A stretch of 64,000 bases of DNA, taken from contig JBEBFY010000011.1 in the NCBI GenBank assembly GCA_040081715.1, positions 53,886-117,885 of the forward strand, in the 5' to 3' direction. The stretch comes from CANKJK01 sp040081715 (GTDB lineage Bacteria; Acidobacteriota; Vicinamibacteria; Vicinamibacterales; UBA2999). The position numbers and the translations under genes are program-made. Of the stretch, positions 36,039 through 44,860 are shown in pieces. Under the pieces are notes generated by a model. It was not told the origin of the DNA and did no database searches. It saw only the letters and a list, made by a program, of their open reading frames with translations. Positions within the stretch are counted from its first letter, which is position 1. Every line of letters begins with the position of its first letter.

Positions 36039-36665
36039 ATGCCGGACTCCCATTTGTGGCATCCCGAAGTGCTGCCGACCGGGTGGCGGGAGGCAGCGGT
36101 CGACCTGGCCGCTGCGGGCGTGCTTGACGGCTTCTCCCTTGCTGGCGGCACCGCCCTCGCGCTCCACCTGGGTCACCGGCGGTCAGTGGATCTCGACCTG
36201 TTCTCGCAGCGAACGTTCGACCCGGGCGCCGTACTGACCAAGCTTGCCGGCTTGCCGTCCCTTCGGGTCGACCAGGTCGCACCGGGGACCGCGCACCTCG
36301 AGCTTCACGAGGTACTTATCAGTTTTCTCCACTACCCGTTTCCACCGCTCTTCCCGCTGCACAACTACACACCGCTGGCCGTGCATGATCCGCGGGATAT
36401 CGCCTGCATGAAGGTGCAGGCCATTTCCACCCGCGGTGCGCGCAGGGACTTCGTCGATCTGTTCATCATCGCGAAGGAGTACGGACTGGCCCAGGTGCTG
36501 GCATGGTTCGACCGAATGTTTGCACGGACTCCCTACAACCGCCTGCACATCCAGAAGGCGCTGGTCTACTTTGACGACGCCGAGGCTCAGCCCATGCCTG
36601 ACATGCTGGTGCCGCTCGAATGGGACGAGGTTCGGGCGTTCTTCGAGCGCGAGATGCGGCGGTAA
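36039..36665 (+). CDS. AbiEii/AbiGii-type nucleotidyltransferase toxin
   Basis: 208 residues. The minimal nucleotidyltransferase signature FSLAGGTALALHLGHRRS followed by VDLDLF (Gly-Gly...Asp-x-Asp) lies near residues 35-60, and a conserved KVQAISTRGARRDFVDLFII helix follows. AbiEii-type enzymes transfer nucleotides to tRNA ends and cause growth arrest or phage abortive infection (family knowledge). The upstream antitoxin gene and position between two surface-glycan clusters suit an addiction or defence module. Confidence 0.82.
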   Translation: MPDSHLWHPEVLPTGWREAAVDLAAAGVLDGFSLAGGTALALHLGHRRSVDLDLFSQRTFDPGAVLTKLAGLPSLRVDQVAPGTAHLELHEVLISFLHYPFPPLFPLHNYTPLAVHDPRDIACMKVQAISTRGARRDFVDLFIIAKEYGLAQVLAWFDRMFARTPYNRLHIQKALVYFDDAEAQPMPDMLVPLEWDEVRAFFEREMRR

Positions 36666-36727
36666 GGTCAGCAGTCTGTCAGCCCACGAGCGCCAGGCGG
36701 CAGGGCTGCTCCAGCGGATCACTCTAT
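36666..36727. terminator. Possible bidirectional terminator between convergent genes
   Basis: The toxin gene and the hydroxylase gene end toward each other across 62 bases. CAGCCC and GGGCTG in this gap can form a six-pair stem, with AGCAG/CTGCT offering an alternative pairing. There is no T-run on either side, so intrinsic termination is uncertain. Confidence 0.3.
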
Positions 36728-37774
36728 CTAACCGCGGCGTGGCCCTCGCAGCGTGCGGGCGGCATCCCGGAACGGTACCCAGTACAACCGGAGGCACGAG
36801 GTCAGCTCATCATCCTCGTGTTCGCCCAGACCGAATCGAACCTCCGCATTGGTGCTCGGCACGCGGAAGGTGCCGAAGATGAGATCCCACACGGGAAACA
36901 CGAACGCGAAGTTCTTGTTGATGTGTGACGGATGATAGCTGTGGTGCACCTGGTGATGGGCCGGACACCCGAATACGTACACCAGCGGTCCAGGCCAGCG
37001 AAGCCAGATGTGCGAGTGGCGCAGGTTGTAGCCGAGGAGGTTGAACGCCGCCGCGAATATCCCGACCCCACCGACAGTTGGGATGCGCGGCACATACCCC
37101 GCCATCGCGAACACGACGGCCATCGTGGCGCCGGAACACGCGGCCAGGCCCGCTGCATACACGACGTTGTCGACAGGATGCTCCCGATAGTTCGTCAGCG
37201 GGTGCATCACGCGCGCGGAATGGTGCACCTTGTGGAACGCCCACAGGATCGGAATCCGATGCTGGCCGTAGTGAATCGCGTAGCCGACCAGATCCTGTAA
37301 CGCAAACGAGAGCAGGGCATAGCCCAACTCCACCCCCCAGGATGCGGCGCGAGGGGTCACGGGCCCGATATTGGTCAGGCCCAGCGCGCCCGCGACCAAT
37401 TGATAGGACCAGGTCGTGATCGCGACCGCGAACGCGCCGTATATGAAGACACGGACGATCTGGTGCAGGAAGAAATACCGCACATCGAGCCACGCCGATC
37501 GGGTGCTCCACACGGTGCGTGGAAACAGGAACTGCAGGAGCCCACCGGGTCCACCGACGCTTGAGCCCCTGGCGCGCCGCAGGGACACCACGTAGACACC
37601 GGTCGCCGCGGCCAACGACGTCAGGAGGTACGGAATGTAGATCCGTTCGCCCGGGACGAACGGATACGCCAGGACGTGCAGAACGTTCTCCACCACGGCC
37701 GCGGTCATCGAACGCAGGAACTCCCAGATGTGACTCACCGCTCCTGTCTTTTCGGCCGTGTACGCCCAACACAT
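36728..37774 (-). CDS. Fatty acid hydroxylase / sterol desaturase family membrane protein
   Basis: 348 residues from ATG 37774 (a Met 22 codons later is also plausible). Several membrane helices carry the three histidine clusters of the di-iron family: HYGQH, HKVHHSARVMHP and HHQVHHSYHP. Members use O2 to hydroxylate or desaturate fatty acids, sterols or carotenoids. The substrate cannot be told from sequence; a membrane lipid is likely. The frame is open further upstream without family similarity. It is transcribed away from the exopolysaccharide operon. Confidence 0.83.
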   Translation of the reverse strand: MCWAYTAEKTGAVSHIWEFLRSMTAAVVENVLHVLAYPFVPGERIYIPYLLTSLAAATGVYVVSLRRARGSSVGGPGGLLQFLFPRTVWSTRSAWLDVRYFFLHQIVRVFIYGAFAVAITTWSYQLVAGALGLTNIGPVTPRAASWGVELGYALLSFALQDLVGYAIHYGQHRIPILWAFHKVHHSARVMHPLTNYREHPVDNVVYAAGLAACSGATMAVVFAMAGYVPRIPTVGGVGIFAAAFNLLGYNLRHSHIWLRWPGPLVYVFGCPAHHQVHHSYHPSHINKNFAFVFPVWDLIFGTFRVPSTNAEVRFGLGEHEDDELTSCLRLYWVPFRDAARTLRGPRRG

Positions 37775-37833
37775 TAGCCTCTGTGAGCGCCCTATTGAAG
37801 GCGCACTGCCTTGCCGATACTCTCGGGTGGGAG

Positions 37834-37926
37834 CCCGGAGCGTCCGGGTGTGGCATTTTTGGCACGCATGGGTCTCCCACGCACGGGCTTGTCCGAGGTG
37901 GCCGTCCGCCTCGGGTGTAACCGAGG
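37834..37926 (+). promoter_or_regulatory. Hairpin-rich leader before the exopolysaccharide operon
   Basis: Three structured elements lie in the 215-bp gap before the priming transferase. The first is a perfect six-pair stem with a GCG loop (37834-37848), followed eight bases later by TTTTT. The second is GCATGGG-TCT-CCCACGC (37866-37882, one mismatch). In the third, CCTCGG (37909-37914) can pair with CCGAGG either upstream (37893-37898) or downstream (37921-37926). The alternative pairing could act as an attenuator or RNA switch (inference); no known riboswitch class was matched. Confidence 0.4.
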
Positions 37927-37989
37927 GGGCGAAGCTGCGCCAGGGCGCCACAACCGGTAAGCTGGATTTCAGGGGTACTGCGAACGCCA

Positions 37990-39552
37990 ATGTCTGCAAC
38001 TCACACTGATCGACTTGTCGCGCCGCGTCGCGACCTGCGTCGGCCCGTCCCTGAGCACCCGAGGCGGGTTACGGAGAGACGTTCGACCGCCGGTGTCGGG
38101 TTAGCTGATTACGCGCGTGTAACCACGTCTCCCCTCTACCCCTCCACGGCCCCGGTACTGGCTTCGGTGTGCCGGGCCGTCGATACGGCCATGGCGATCT
38201 TCGCGCTCGTGGCGGTGCTGGTCGTGATGGGGCCTTCGGGTGTACCAGCCCTCGGGTCAATCCTCGCAGTGCGAGTGACGCTGGGGACCGCGCTGCTCCT
38301 GGTCCTGGGCGCACTCATGTGGCCATGGTTGCTGGCCGCCCTGGGGCTCTATCGCCTGCGTGAGCTGAAACATGCCGGGCACGAGCTGAACCGAATTGGG
38401 GCGGCCTGTGCCGTGGGAAGCCTCTACGCGGCCATGGTGTTCGCGATCGTGAGCGAGGCCTTCCTGTCGCATGCGCTGCCCGCCTTCTGGGTCGCCGCAA
38501 CCATCAGCACCGGCTGCGGACGAGCGGTCATCCGGAGGGTGTGGCGGGAGGCCCATCGTCGCAGGCGCGTCCGTCAAGTGATCATCGTGGGGACCGGACC
38601 GAAGGGGCTGCAGACCTACAGAGCACTCGCCATGGATCCGTCATGCACGGTCGTGGGGTTCGTGGACAAGGCCGAGACGGCGAAACGGCATGTGCCCCGC
38701 CCTGTCCGGTTCCTGGGGACGATCGATGACCTCGATCACATCCTGGCGAGCCGCACGGTGGACTCGGTGCACATCCGACTGCCGGTCAAGTCGTGCTATT
38801 CGGAGATTGAGCAAGTGCTCTCGACGTGCGAGCGGATCGGCGTCGAGTCCTGCTACGACGCCGACATCTTCGCACCGTCACGCACTCGTCCGGCGATTCG
38901 ATCCAAAGCCGAGGAACTTCAAGTCACGAGACCCGCTGTCACCGAGGACTATGGCCGATGGGTCAAGCGCGCCACCGATATCGTCGGAGCGGTCGCCGGC
39001 CTCATCGTCTTCTCGCCGGTCATGCTCGCCGCGGCGGTCGTGATCCGGCTGACCAGTCGTGGGCCGGCCTTCTTCGTGCAGGAGCGTGTGGGATTCAGAC
39101 TCCAGCGGCTGAAACTGTACAAGCTGCGCACGATGGTGGCGGATGCGGAGCAGCAGCAGGCGGCGCTCGAACATCAAAACGAGAAGGACGGACCCATCTT
39201 CAAGATCCAGAACGACCCGCGCATCACCCGCGTCGGTCGCCTGCTTCGGAGAACCTCCATCGACGAACTGCCGCAACTGCTCAACGTCCTGAAGGGGGAC
39301 ATGTCGCTAGTGGGCCCCAGACCAATGGCCCTTCGGGACGTGGGCCTCTTCCCGGAGGCATCCTTGATGCGCCGCTTCTGCGTGAAGCCGGGACTGACCG
39401 GCCTCTGGCAGATCAGTGGCCGCAGCAATACCAGCTTCCGACGCTGGATCGAACTGGATCTTGAATACATCGACCGCTGGTCATTCGCGCTGGATCTGAG
39501 CATTCTCGCGAAGACGGTGCCGGTCGTTCTTCGCGGGGACGGTGCAGCCTGA
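37990..39552 (+). CDS. Polyprenyl phosphoglycosyltransferase (exopolysaccharide priming enzyme)
   Basis: 520 residues. The N-terminal half has a basic tail, about four membrane helices (~60-190) and a CoA-binding-like domain (RQVIIVGTGPKGLQTYRALA). The C-terminal ~200 residues are the bacterial sugar transferase domain: VKRATDIVGAVAGLIVFSPV, FFVQERVGFRLQRLKLYKLR, TSIDELPQLLNVLKGDMSLV and PGLTGLWQISGRS. It transfers a sugar-1-phosphate to undecaprenyl phosphate to begin the repeat unit. First gene of the Wzx/Wzy-type operon. Confidence 0.92.
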   Translation: MSATHTDRLVAPRRDLRRPVPEHPRRVTERRSTAGVGLADYARVTTSPLYPSTAPVLASVCRAVDTAMAIFALVAVLVVMGPSGVPALGSILAVRVTLGTALLLVLGALMWPWLLAALGLYRLRELKHAGHELNRIGAACAVGSLYAAMVFAIVSEAFLSHALPAFWVAATISTGCGRAVIRRVWREAHRRRRVRQVIIVGTGPKGLQTYRALAMDPSCTVVGFVDKAETAKRHVPRPVRFLGTIDDLDHILASRTVDSVHIRLPVKSCYSEIEQVLSTCERIGVESCYDADIFAPSRTRPAIRSKAEELQVTRPAVTEDYGRWVKRATDIVGAVAGLIVFSPVMLAAAVVIRLTSRGPAFFVQERVGFRLQRLKLYKLRTMVADAEQQQAALEHQNEKDGPIFKIQNDPRITRVGRLLRRTSIDELPQLLNVLKGDMSLVGPRPMALRDVGLFPEASLMRRFCVKPGLTGLWQISGRSNTSFRRWIELDLEYIDRWSFALDLSILAKTVPVVLRGDGAA

Positions 39553-39560
39553 GGACCAAC

Positions 39561-40784
39561 TTGGGGATCCGGCATCGGGCGATCGTCGCGATGCTGGCTG
39601 CCGCACTCGTCGGCGGCCGTGTCGCTGAAGCCAACCAGTTCAGGCTGTTCGTGGCGCAGGACTCGACGTTCGATGACAATGTGTTTCGCCTCCCCCCGGG
39701 CGCGACCCCCAGCGCGCAGGCGACGGGAGTGGCCAGGCCGCCGCTGGGCGAAATGCGGTTCACGACATCCGCCGGTCTGGGTTTCGACACGGTCTACCGC
39801 CGGCAGCGACCGCGTGCCGAGTTCACGCTGACGCGCTATGCGCACCAGACCTACAAGTACCTGGATTTCACCGGAATCTCTGGCCGCGCCGGATGGCATT
39901 CGTCAATCGGCGACCGATGGACGGGCACGATGGGCTACGAGCGAACCCAGGCGCCAAGCAACGACGCCACGCAAACTGGTTTCCGAACCGCAAACAGGCT
40001 CGATGAGCGTATTGCTGGAGAGGCGGAGTACCGGGTGTACTCGCGTTGGTCTGTGGGCGGCAGCCTGAACAAGGTCGGCAGCCGCTACAACAATACCGTC
40101 AGCCGATTCTCCGACTACGATGCGAAGCAGGCTGCGGCGCACGTTGCCTATCGGTCCCGAAGGGGAAACCAGTTCCGCGTGCTGGCCCGCGGAACGGACG
40201 GCGGCTACTCGAGCCGGAGTGTGTCCCACGAGGGGATCCCGGCGCAGTCCTACGTGCAGCTGGACTACGAAGCCGACATCACGTGGGTGCCCACCGGGCA
40301 CAGCCGCGTTGGCGCTCGTCTAGGATTCTCCAGATTCGACTACGGAGCGCTCGCTCCGGCTTTCCGCAACTTTGAGGGTGTAACGGGACGCGTCGCCTAC
40401 GACTGGACGCCCACCGAACAATCCACGATCGGCGTGGTCGTGCGTCGTGAGATCGGACCAGAACTCCTGTATTACGCCAACGCCACTGTCGTCGGGACGA
40501 CGGCTGCGTCGGTGACGGCGACCTCGGCGCTCTCGCCAAAGATCGGTCTGCGCGCCGCGGCCGAATTGAGGAGGCAGATGCTGGCTGGACAGGCGGGGGC
40601 ACTCGACGGTCCCCTGCGCAGCCCCGACTACGCCCAGCTCACCGTCACCGGCACCTGGACGCCCAAGCACTACCTCCTCTTCAGCATGGCGGTCGGGCAC
40701 GAACGCCGAAGGGGTCCCAGCCCACACTCGCCAGATTTCAATGCCAACACGGTCTCCGCACACCTGCAATGGTCATTTCTCTGA
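39561..40784 (+). CDS. Outer-membrane beta-barrel protein (EpsL-like)
   Basis: 407 residues from TTG 39561, with GAGGACC upstream, nine bases after the priming gene. A signal peptide (about 1-24) leads into a protein of alternating aromatic/polar strands (RPRAEFTLTRYAHQTYKYLD, FRVLARGTDGGYSSR) ending in HLQWSFL, whose terminal aromatic residue is typical of outer-membrane barrels. EpsL-type proteins occur in exopolysaccharide operons with EpsE/F/G; a role in glycan passage is likely. Confidence 0.75.
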   Translation: MGIRHRAIVAMLAAALVGGRVAEANQFRLFVAQDSTFDDNVFRLPPGATPSAQATGVARPPLGEMRFTTSAGLGFDTVYRRQRPRAEFTLTRYAHQTYKYLDFTGISGRAGWHSSIGDRWTGTMGYERTQAPSNDATQTGFRTANRLDERIAGEAEYRVYSRWSVGGSLNKVGSRYNNTVSRFSDYDAKQAAAHVAYRSRRGNQFRVLARGTDGGYSSRSVSHEGIPAQSYVQLDYEADITWVPTGHSRVGARLGFSRFDYGALAPAFRNFEGVTGRVAYDWTPTEQSTIGVVVRREIGPELLYYANATVVGTTAASVTATSALSPKIGLRAAAELRRQMLAGQAGALDGPLRSPDYAQLTVTGTWTPKHYLLFSMAVGHERRRGPSPHSPDFNANTVSAHLQWSFL

Positions 40785-40810
40785 GCTCGGAGCGGGCAAC
40801 CGGACGACAT

Positions 40811-41626
40811 ATGCTGACGACACGAGCACTGTGCGCGCTGATTGGCGGGCTCTTGATCACTGTGACCTCGAGCGACGCACAGGCGCAAAGCGCCGGGATC
40901 GGAGAGTTGGTCCTGGGTGGGGGCGACATCGTGCGCATCGCAGTTCTTCAGAACCCCGATCTCACGACCGAGGTCCGGGTCTCGGAAAATGGAACGGTGA
41001 GCTTTCCCTACATCGGGATCGTGCCAGTGGGCGGTCTCACCCTCCCGCAGGGCGAGAAGAAGATTGCTGACTTGTTGCGAGAAGGCGGCTTCGTGGCGAA
41101 GCCACAAGTCAACATCCTGCCGGTGCAGATTCGCAGCCGCCAGGTGGCGGTCCTGGGGCAGGTCAACCGCCCCGGCCGCTATCCGCTCGAAGCGGCCAAC
41201 GTGCGCCTGTCGGACATGCTCGCGAACGCCGGCGGCATAGCCGCCACAGGCGCCGACACCGTAGTCCTGATGGGTACGCGTGAGGGCAAGGCTATCCGTC
41301 GCGAAATCGACATTCCCATGCTCGTCTCAAAGGGCGACAGCGCCAGCGACGTGCCGCTCGCGGGCGGCGACGTCTTGTACGTGAATCGCGCCCCCATGTT
41401 CTACATCTATGGTGAAGTGCAGCGCGCCGGCGCGTTTCGTCTCGAGCGCAACATGACCGTCATGCAGGGCCTTGCCGCTGGGGGTGGCCTCACCGGTCGC
41501 GGCACGGACAAGGGCCTCCGCGTGCATCGACGTGGCGCCGACGGAGCACTCCGGATTATCGAGGCCAAACTCGACGAACCACTCGAGGCGGACGATGTCA
41601 TTTACGTCCGGGAAGGCCTCTTTTGA
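40811..41626 (+). CDS. Polysaccharide export protein (Wza/EpsE-like)
   Basis: 271 residues from ATG 40811, which gives a clean signal peptide (ALCALIGGLLITVTSSDAQA); a start at 40769 would overlap the previous gene. A polysaccharide export domain (LVLGGGDIVRIAVLQNPDLT, VSENGTVSFPYIGIV) is followed by two SLBB domains (VAVLGQVNRPGRYPLEAANV; FYIYGEVQRAGAFRLERNMT). It forms the periplasmic/outer-membrane export channel. No lipobox cysteine is evident, unlike E. coli Wza. Confidence 0.9.
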   Translation: MLTTRALCALIGGLLITVTSSDAQAQSAGIGELVLGGGDIVRIAVLQNPDLTTEVRVSENGTVSFPYIGIVPVGGLTLPQGEKKIADLLREGGFVAKPQVNILPVQIRSRQVAVLGQVNRPGRYPLEAANVRLSDMLANAGGIAATGADTVVLMGTREGKAIRREIDIPMLVSKGDSASDVPLAGGDVLYVNRAPMFYIYGEVQRAGAFRLERNMTVMQGLAAGGGLTGRGTDKGLRVHRRGADGALRIIEAKLDEPLEADDVIYVREGLF

Positions 41627-41642
41627 CCGAGGGCACCCTGCC

Positions 41643-42995
41643 ATGACGTTTCAACAGCTTGTCCTCATCCTGCGCGCCCGCTGGCTGGTCGTGTTGGGCG
41701 TGCTGGCCACGGCGGTCGGCGCCGCCGTCGCGGCGAGTGTTCTGCTGCCCAAGACCTATACCGCCAACGCGGCCGTGATCCTCGATGTCAACTCGAGTGA
41801 CCCTGTCGCGGGCCAGGCCGTATCCGGGCAGCTCGCGCCCGGCTACATGGCGACCCAGGTGGACATCATCACGAGCGAGCGGATGGCGCGGCAGGTCGTC
41901 ACGATGCTCAAGCTCACTTCGGTGCCCGCGACCGAGCGGACATGGCGTGAGGCGACAGGGGGCACGGGCACGATCGAGCAATGGCTGGCGCTCCTGCTGC
42001 AGAAGGACCTCGACGCCACGCCGTCGCGCGATTCGCACGTGATCAACATCAGCTTCTCTGGCGCCAACCCCCAGTTTGTGTCTGCTGTCGCCAACGCCTT
42101 CGCGCGGGCCTACATCGATGTGAGCCTCGAACTCAGGGTCGGACCCGCCAGGGAATACGCGGCGTGGTTCGACACGCGTGCCGCGCAACTGCGGGACAGA
42201 CTCAGGAGCGCGCAGGAGGCGCTTTCGGCGTACCAGCGCGAAAAGGGCATCGTGGCGACCAACGAGAGTCTCGACTACGAAACCACCCGCCTCAATGAGA
42301 TTTCCAGCCAGTTCACACAGATCCAGGCCCTGCGCCTGGATACCTCTTCGCGGCAGCAGCAGGCCGGGGCCGGCAACGAAGACGCCCCAGAGGTACTGCA
42401 GAGTCCGTTGATTTCCAGTCTCAAGGCGGACCTCGTCCGGGCGGAAACCCGATGGCAGGACGTGCAGCAAAAGCTTGGCGCCAACCATCCGGACTACATG
42501 AAGGCGCAGACTGAAGTACGGTGGCTGAACGAGCGGATCCGGGTCGAAACCCAGCGCGTGGCGTCCAGCCTGGCGAGTGCCGACCGCGTGAACGTGCGGC
42601 GCGAGGCCGAACTCCGCGCCGCGCTGGAGGCGCAGAAACAGAAGGTGCTCCAGCTGAAGGAAGAGCGCAACGGTCTCACGGTGGTGCAGCGTGATGTCGA
42701 GGACGCACAGAAAGCCTATGATGCGGTCAGTCAGCGCCTGGCGCAGTCGCGGCTGGAGGGCCAGATCCAGCAGACGAACATCTCGGTCCTCAGCCCCGCC
42801 GAGCCGCCGCTCGGACCTTCCAGCCCGAATCTGCTGCTCAACATCCTCATCGGCATCGGCCTCGGAACCGTGCTGGGCCTGGCGGCCGCGCTGCTGCTCG
42901 AGCTGATGCAGCGCCGCGTACGTTCCGCCGACGATCTGGCCGAGACGCTCGGTGTGCCGGTGCTTGCCCTCGTTGGGAATGGGACGGCCTCATGA
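41643..42995 (+). CDS. Chain-length determinant protein (EpsF/Wzc N-domain type)
   Basis: 450 residues from ATG 41643. An N-terminal membrane helix (about 16-36) follows TFQQLVLILRARWLVVLGVL; there is a Wzz domain, a long periplasmic coiled coil (about 190-370, with QAGAGNEDAPEVLQSPLISS in it) and a Pro-rich segment AEPPLGPSSPN before the second helix and a short cytoplasmic tail. It controls chain length with the partner kinase-like protein encoded next. An upstream in-frame Met at 41472 lies antisense-like within the previous gene and was not used. Confidence 0.9.
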   Translation: MTFQQLVLILRARWLVVLGVLATAVGAAVAASVLLPKTYTANAAVILDVNSSDPVAGQAVSGQLAPGYMATQVDIITSERMARQVVTMLKLTSVPATERTWREATGGTGTIEQWLALLLQKDLDATPSRDSHVINISFSGANPQFVSAVANAFARAYIDVSLELRVGPAREYAAWFDTRAAQLRDRLRSAQEALSAYQREKGIVATNESLDYETTRLNEISSQFTQIQALRLDTSSRQQQAGAGNEDAPEVLQSPLISSLKADLVRAETRWQDVQQKLGANHPDYMKAQTEVRWLNERIRVETQRVASSLASADRVNVRREAELRAALEAQKQKVLQLKEERNGLTVVQRDVEDAQKAYDAVSQRLAQSRLEGQIQQTNISVLSPAEPPLGPSSPNLLLNILIGIGLGTVLGLAAALLLELMQRRVRSADDLAETLGVPVLALVGNGTAS

Positions 42996-43894
42996 CACTC
43001 ACCAACCTCGGCGTTCCGCGCGCGACCCGCACAGTGGTGTCCTGGCCCCGCCCCGCCAGAATCGACGGCTCCATCGGCACAATCCTGCTCGATGCTGGCC
43101 GCCTCGACGCCGGAGGGCTGGAGAGCATTCTGCGCGCCCAGAAGGAGAAGAGCCTTCGCTTCGGCGAGGCCGGCATGGGCCTGGGCCTGCTCACGCAGGA
43201 CGACATCGATTTCGCCCTGGCCCGCCAGTTCGACTACCCCTACCTGATAGCCGGCGACGACCGGATCAGCCGCGACGTGGTAGCCGCCTTCAAGCCGTTC
43301 AGCCCCGTGGTTGAACAGCTCCGGGTGCTGCGCAGCCAGTTGATGTTGCGCTGGTTCAGCGGCGAGCCTGGCCACAAGGCACTGGCCATCACCAGCGCCG
43401 GACGTCGCGAGGGCCGTAGCTTCATCGCGGCCAATCTCGCGCTGGTCTTCTCCCAACTGGGCGCGCGGACGCTGCTCGTCGATGCCGACCTGCGTCACTC
43501 ATCCCAGGCAGGCCTTTTCAGGCTCGCACAGCCAGCCGGGCTGTCGAGTCTGCTCGCGGCTCGCGCCGGACGCGAGGCCATTGTGCCCATCGCCCCGATG
43601 CCCAATCTGTCGGTCCTGCCAGCTGGTCCGGCCCCCCCCAACCCGCAGGAACTGCTCGGCCGGCCTGCGTTTGGGCAGCTCTTGCAGGCCGTGGCTGAGG
43701 ACTTCGACGTGATCCTCATCGACACGCCGGCCGCGCGCTACTATGCCGACGCCGACACCATCGCCGCGCGTGCCGGCGCCGCCATCGTGCTGGCACGCAG
43801 GCATGTGACGTCCGCCCCCGATCTTGCGCAACTCGGCCGCAGCGTACAGCAGGCCGGCGCCGTGCTCGTGGGCTCGGTGCTCAACGACGCCTGA
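42992..43894 (+). CDS. BY-kinase-like partner of the chain-length protein (EpsG-like)
   Basis: 300 residues, ATG overlapping the previous stop. An N-terminal MshEN-like region (ILLDAGRLDAGGLESILRAQ) precedes a CpsD/EpsG ATPase domain: SAGRREGRSFIAANLALVFS where Walker A should be, Walker A' LLVDADLRHSSQ and Walker B VILIDTPAA. The usual Lys of Walker A is replaced by Arg (REGRS), as in several EpsG-type proteins. There is no tyrosine cluster at the C terminus, so autophosphorylation may differ from that of Wzc. Confidence 0.85.
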   Translation: MTLTNLGVPRATRTVVSWPRPARIDGSIGTILLDAGRLDAGGLESILRAQKEKSLRFGEAGMGLGLLTQDDIDFALARQFDYPYLIAGDDRISRDVVAAFKPFSPVVEQLRVLRSQLMLRWFSGEPGHKALAITSAGRREGRSFIAANLALVFSQLGARTLLVDADLRHSSQAGLFRLAQPAGLSSLLAARAGREAIVPIAPMPNLSVLPAGPAPPNPQELLGRPAFGQLLQAVAEDFDVILIDTPAARYYADADTIAARAGAAIVLARRHVTSAPDLAQLGRSVQQAGAVLVGSVLNDA

Positions 43895-43977
43895 CGGCCA
43901 CCAGCGCGGCGCCCTGCCGTGCCCAGACACCCGACGCATCTCAGCGTGTGGGCGCCCGCGACTCCAGCCACACATCG

Positions 43978-44829
43978 ATGACGCAAGTTCCCGGGCTGGA
44001 ACCCTATGCCCTTCCGCGGGTGAACGTCCTTGGCGTGGGCATCCACACAGTCAATCTCGCCTCAGCGTTAACAGCGAGTTTCTGGGCCGCGCGCGCCGCA
44101 GGCGTTCGCGGGTATGTCACCGTCACCGGCGTGCATGGCGTCATCGAGTCCCTGAATGATCCCGCGCTTCAGGTGATTCACAACCGGTCGCTCCTGTCCT
44201 TGCCGGACGGAGTTCCGATGGCGTGGGTTGGGAAGGCGCGGGGCCACGGCATGATGAGCCAGGTCGCCGGGGCGGATTTCATGCGCGCGGTCTTCCAGCG
44301 CTCCGCTCAGTCGCATGAGCGGCACTATCTCTGGGGGGGCGGCACGGGTGTCGCTGAGGCGCTGCGACAGAACCTCATCCGGCGCAATCCGGGCGTACTC
44401 GTCGTCGGTGTCGAGACTCCCCCGTTCCGTCCGCTGACGCACGACGAGGAAATGGGGCTGCTGGATCGGATCAACCGGACGCAGCCGCACTTCTTCTGGG
44501 TTGGACTGAGCACGCCGAAGCAGGAACGCTTCATGGCTGGATTTCTGGAGCGGCACGGCACGTCGCTTCAACTGGACCGCCAGGGGTTCGTCATGATCGG
44601 CGTCGGGGCAGCATTCGATTTCGAGGCCGGATTGGTCGCGGAAGCACCCCGGTGGCTTCGTGGGAGCGGCTTCGAATGGCTGTACCGGCTCGTCAAGGAG
44701 CCCAAGCGACTGTGGCGTCGGTATCTGAGGAACAACCCGCGCTTCATCATCGGGCTAGTACGGCAGTGGCTCCAGCCCGCCCGATTCGCCATGCGCGGTT
44801 ACGACCGGTCTGGTCCCTTCGATCGCTGA
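43978..44829 (+). CDS. WecG/TagA/CpsF family glycosyltransferase (GT26)
   Basis: 283 residues from ATG 43978 (a GTG ten codons earlier is possible). NVLGVGIHTVNLASALTASF, the GVPMAWV segment, YLWGGGTGVAEALRQNL, FWVGLSTPKQERFM and MIGVGAAFDFEAGLVAEAP are the conserved blocks, including the catalytic Thr/Asp region. The family adds the second sugar to a polyprenyl-diphosphate-linked residue at the inner membrane, which fits its place after the priming enzyme. Confidence 0.9.
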   Translation: MTQVPGLEPYALPRVNVLGVGIHTVNLASALTASFWAARAAGVRGYVTVTGVHGVIESLNDPALQVIHNRSLLSLPDGVPMAWVGKARGHGMMSQVAGADFMRAVFQRSAQSHERHYLWGGGTGVAEALRQNLIRRNPGVLVVGVETPPFRPLTHDEEMGLLDRINRTQPHFFWVGLSTPKQERFMAGFLERHGTSLQLDRQGFVMIGVGAAFDFEAGLVAEAPRWLRGSGFEWLYRLVKEPKRLWRRYLRNNPRFIIGLVRQWLQPARFAMRGYDRSGPFDR

Positions 44830-44860
44830 CTTCGACGACGCAGCTTGTCTCAACTCCGGA

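Noticed and set aside
36722..36735. ATCTAAC/GTTAGAT as a second attC-type core near the AbiEii pair
   Set aside because: No paired hairpin arms or matching second core were found around it.
37861..37877. TGGCACG upstream of the exopolysaccharide operon as a second sigma-54 promoter
   Set aside because: The -12 element is missing at the required distance.
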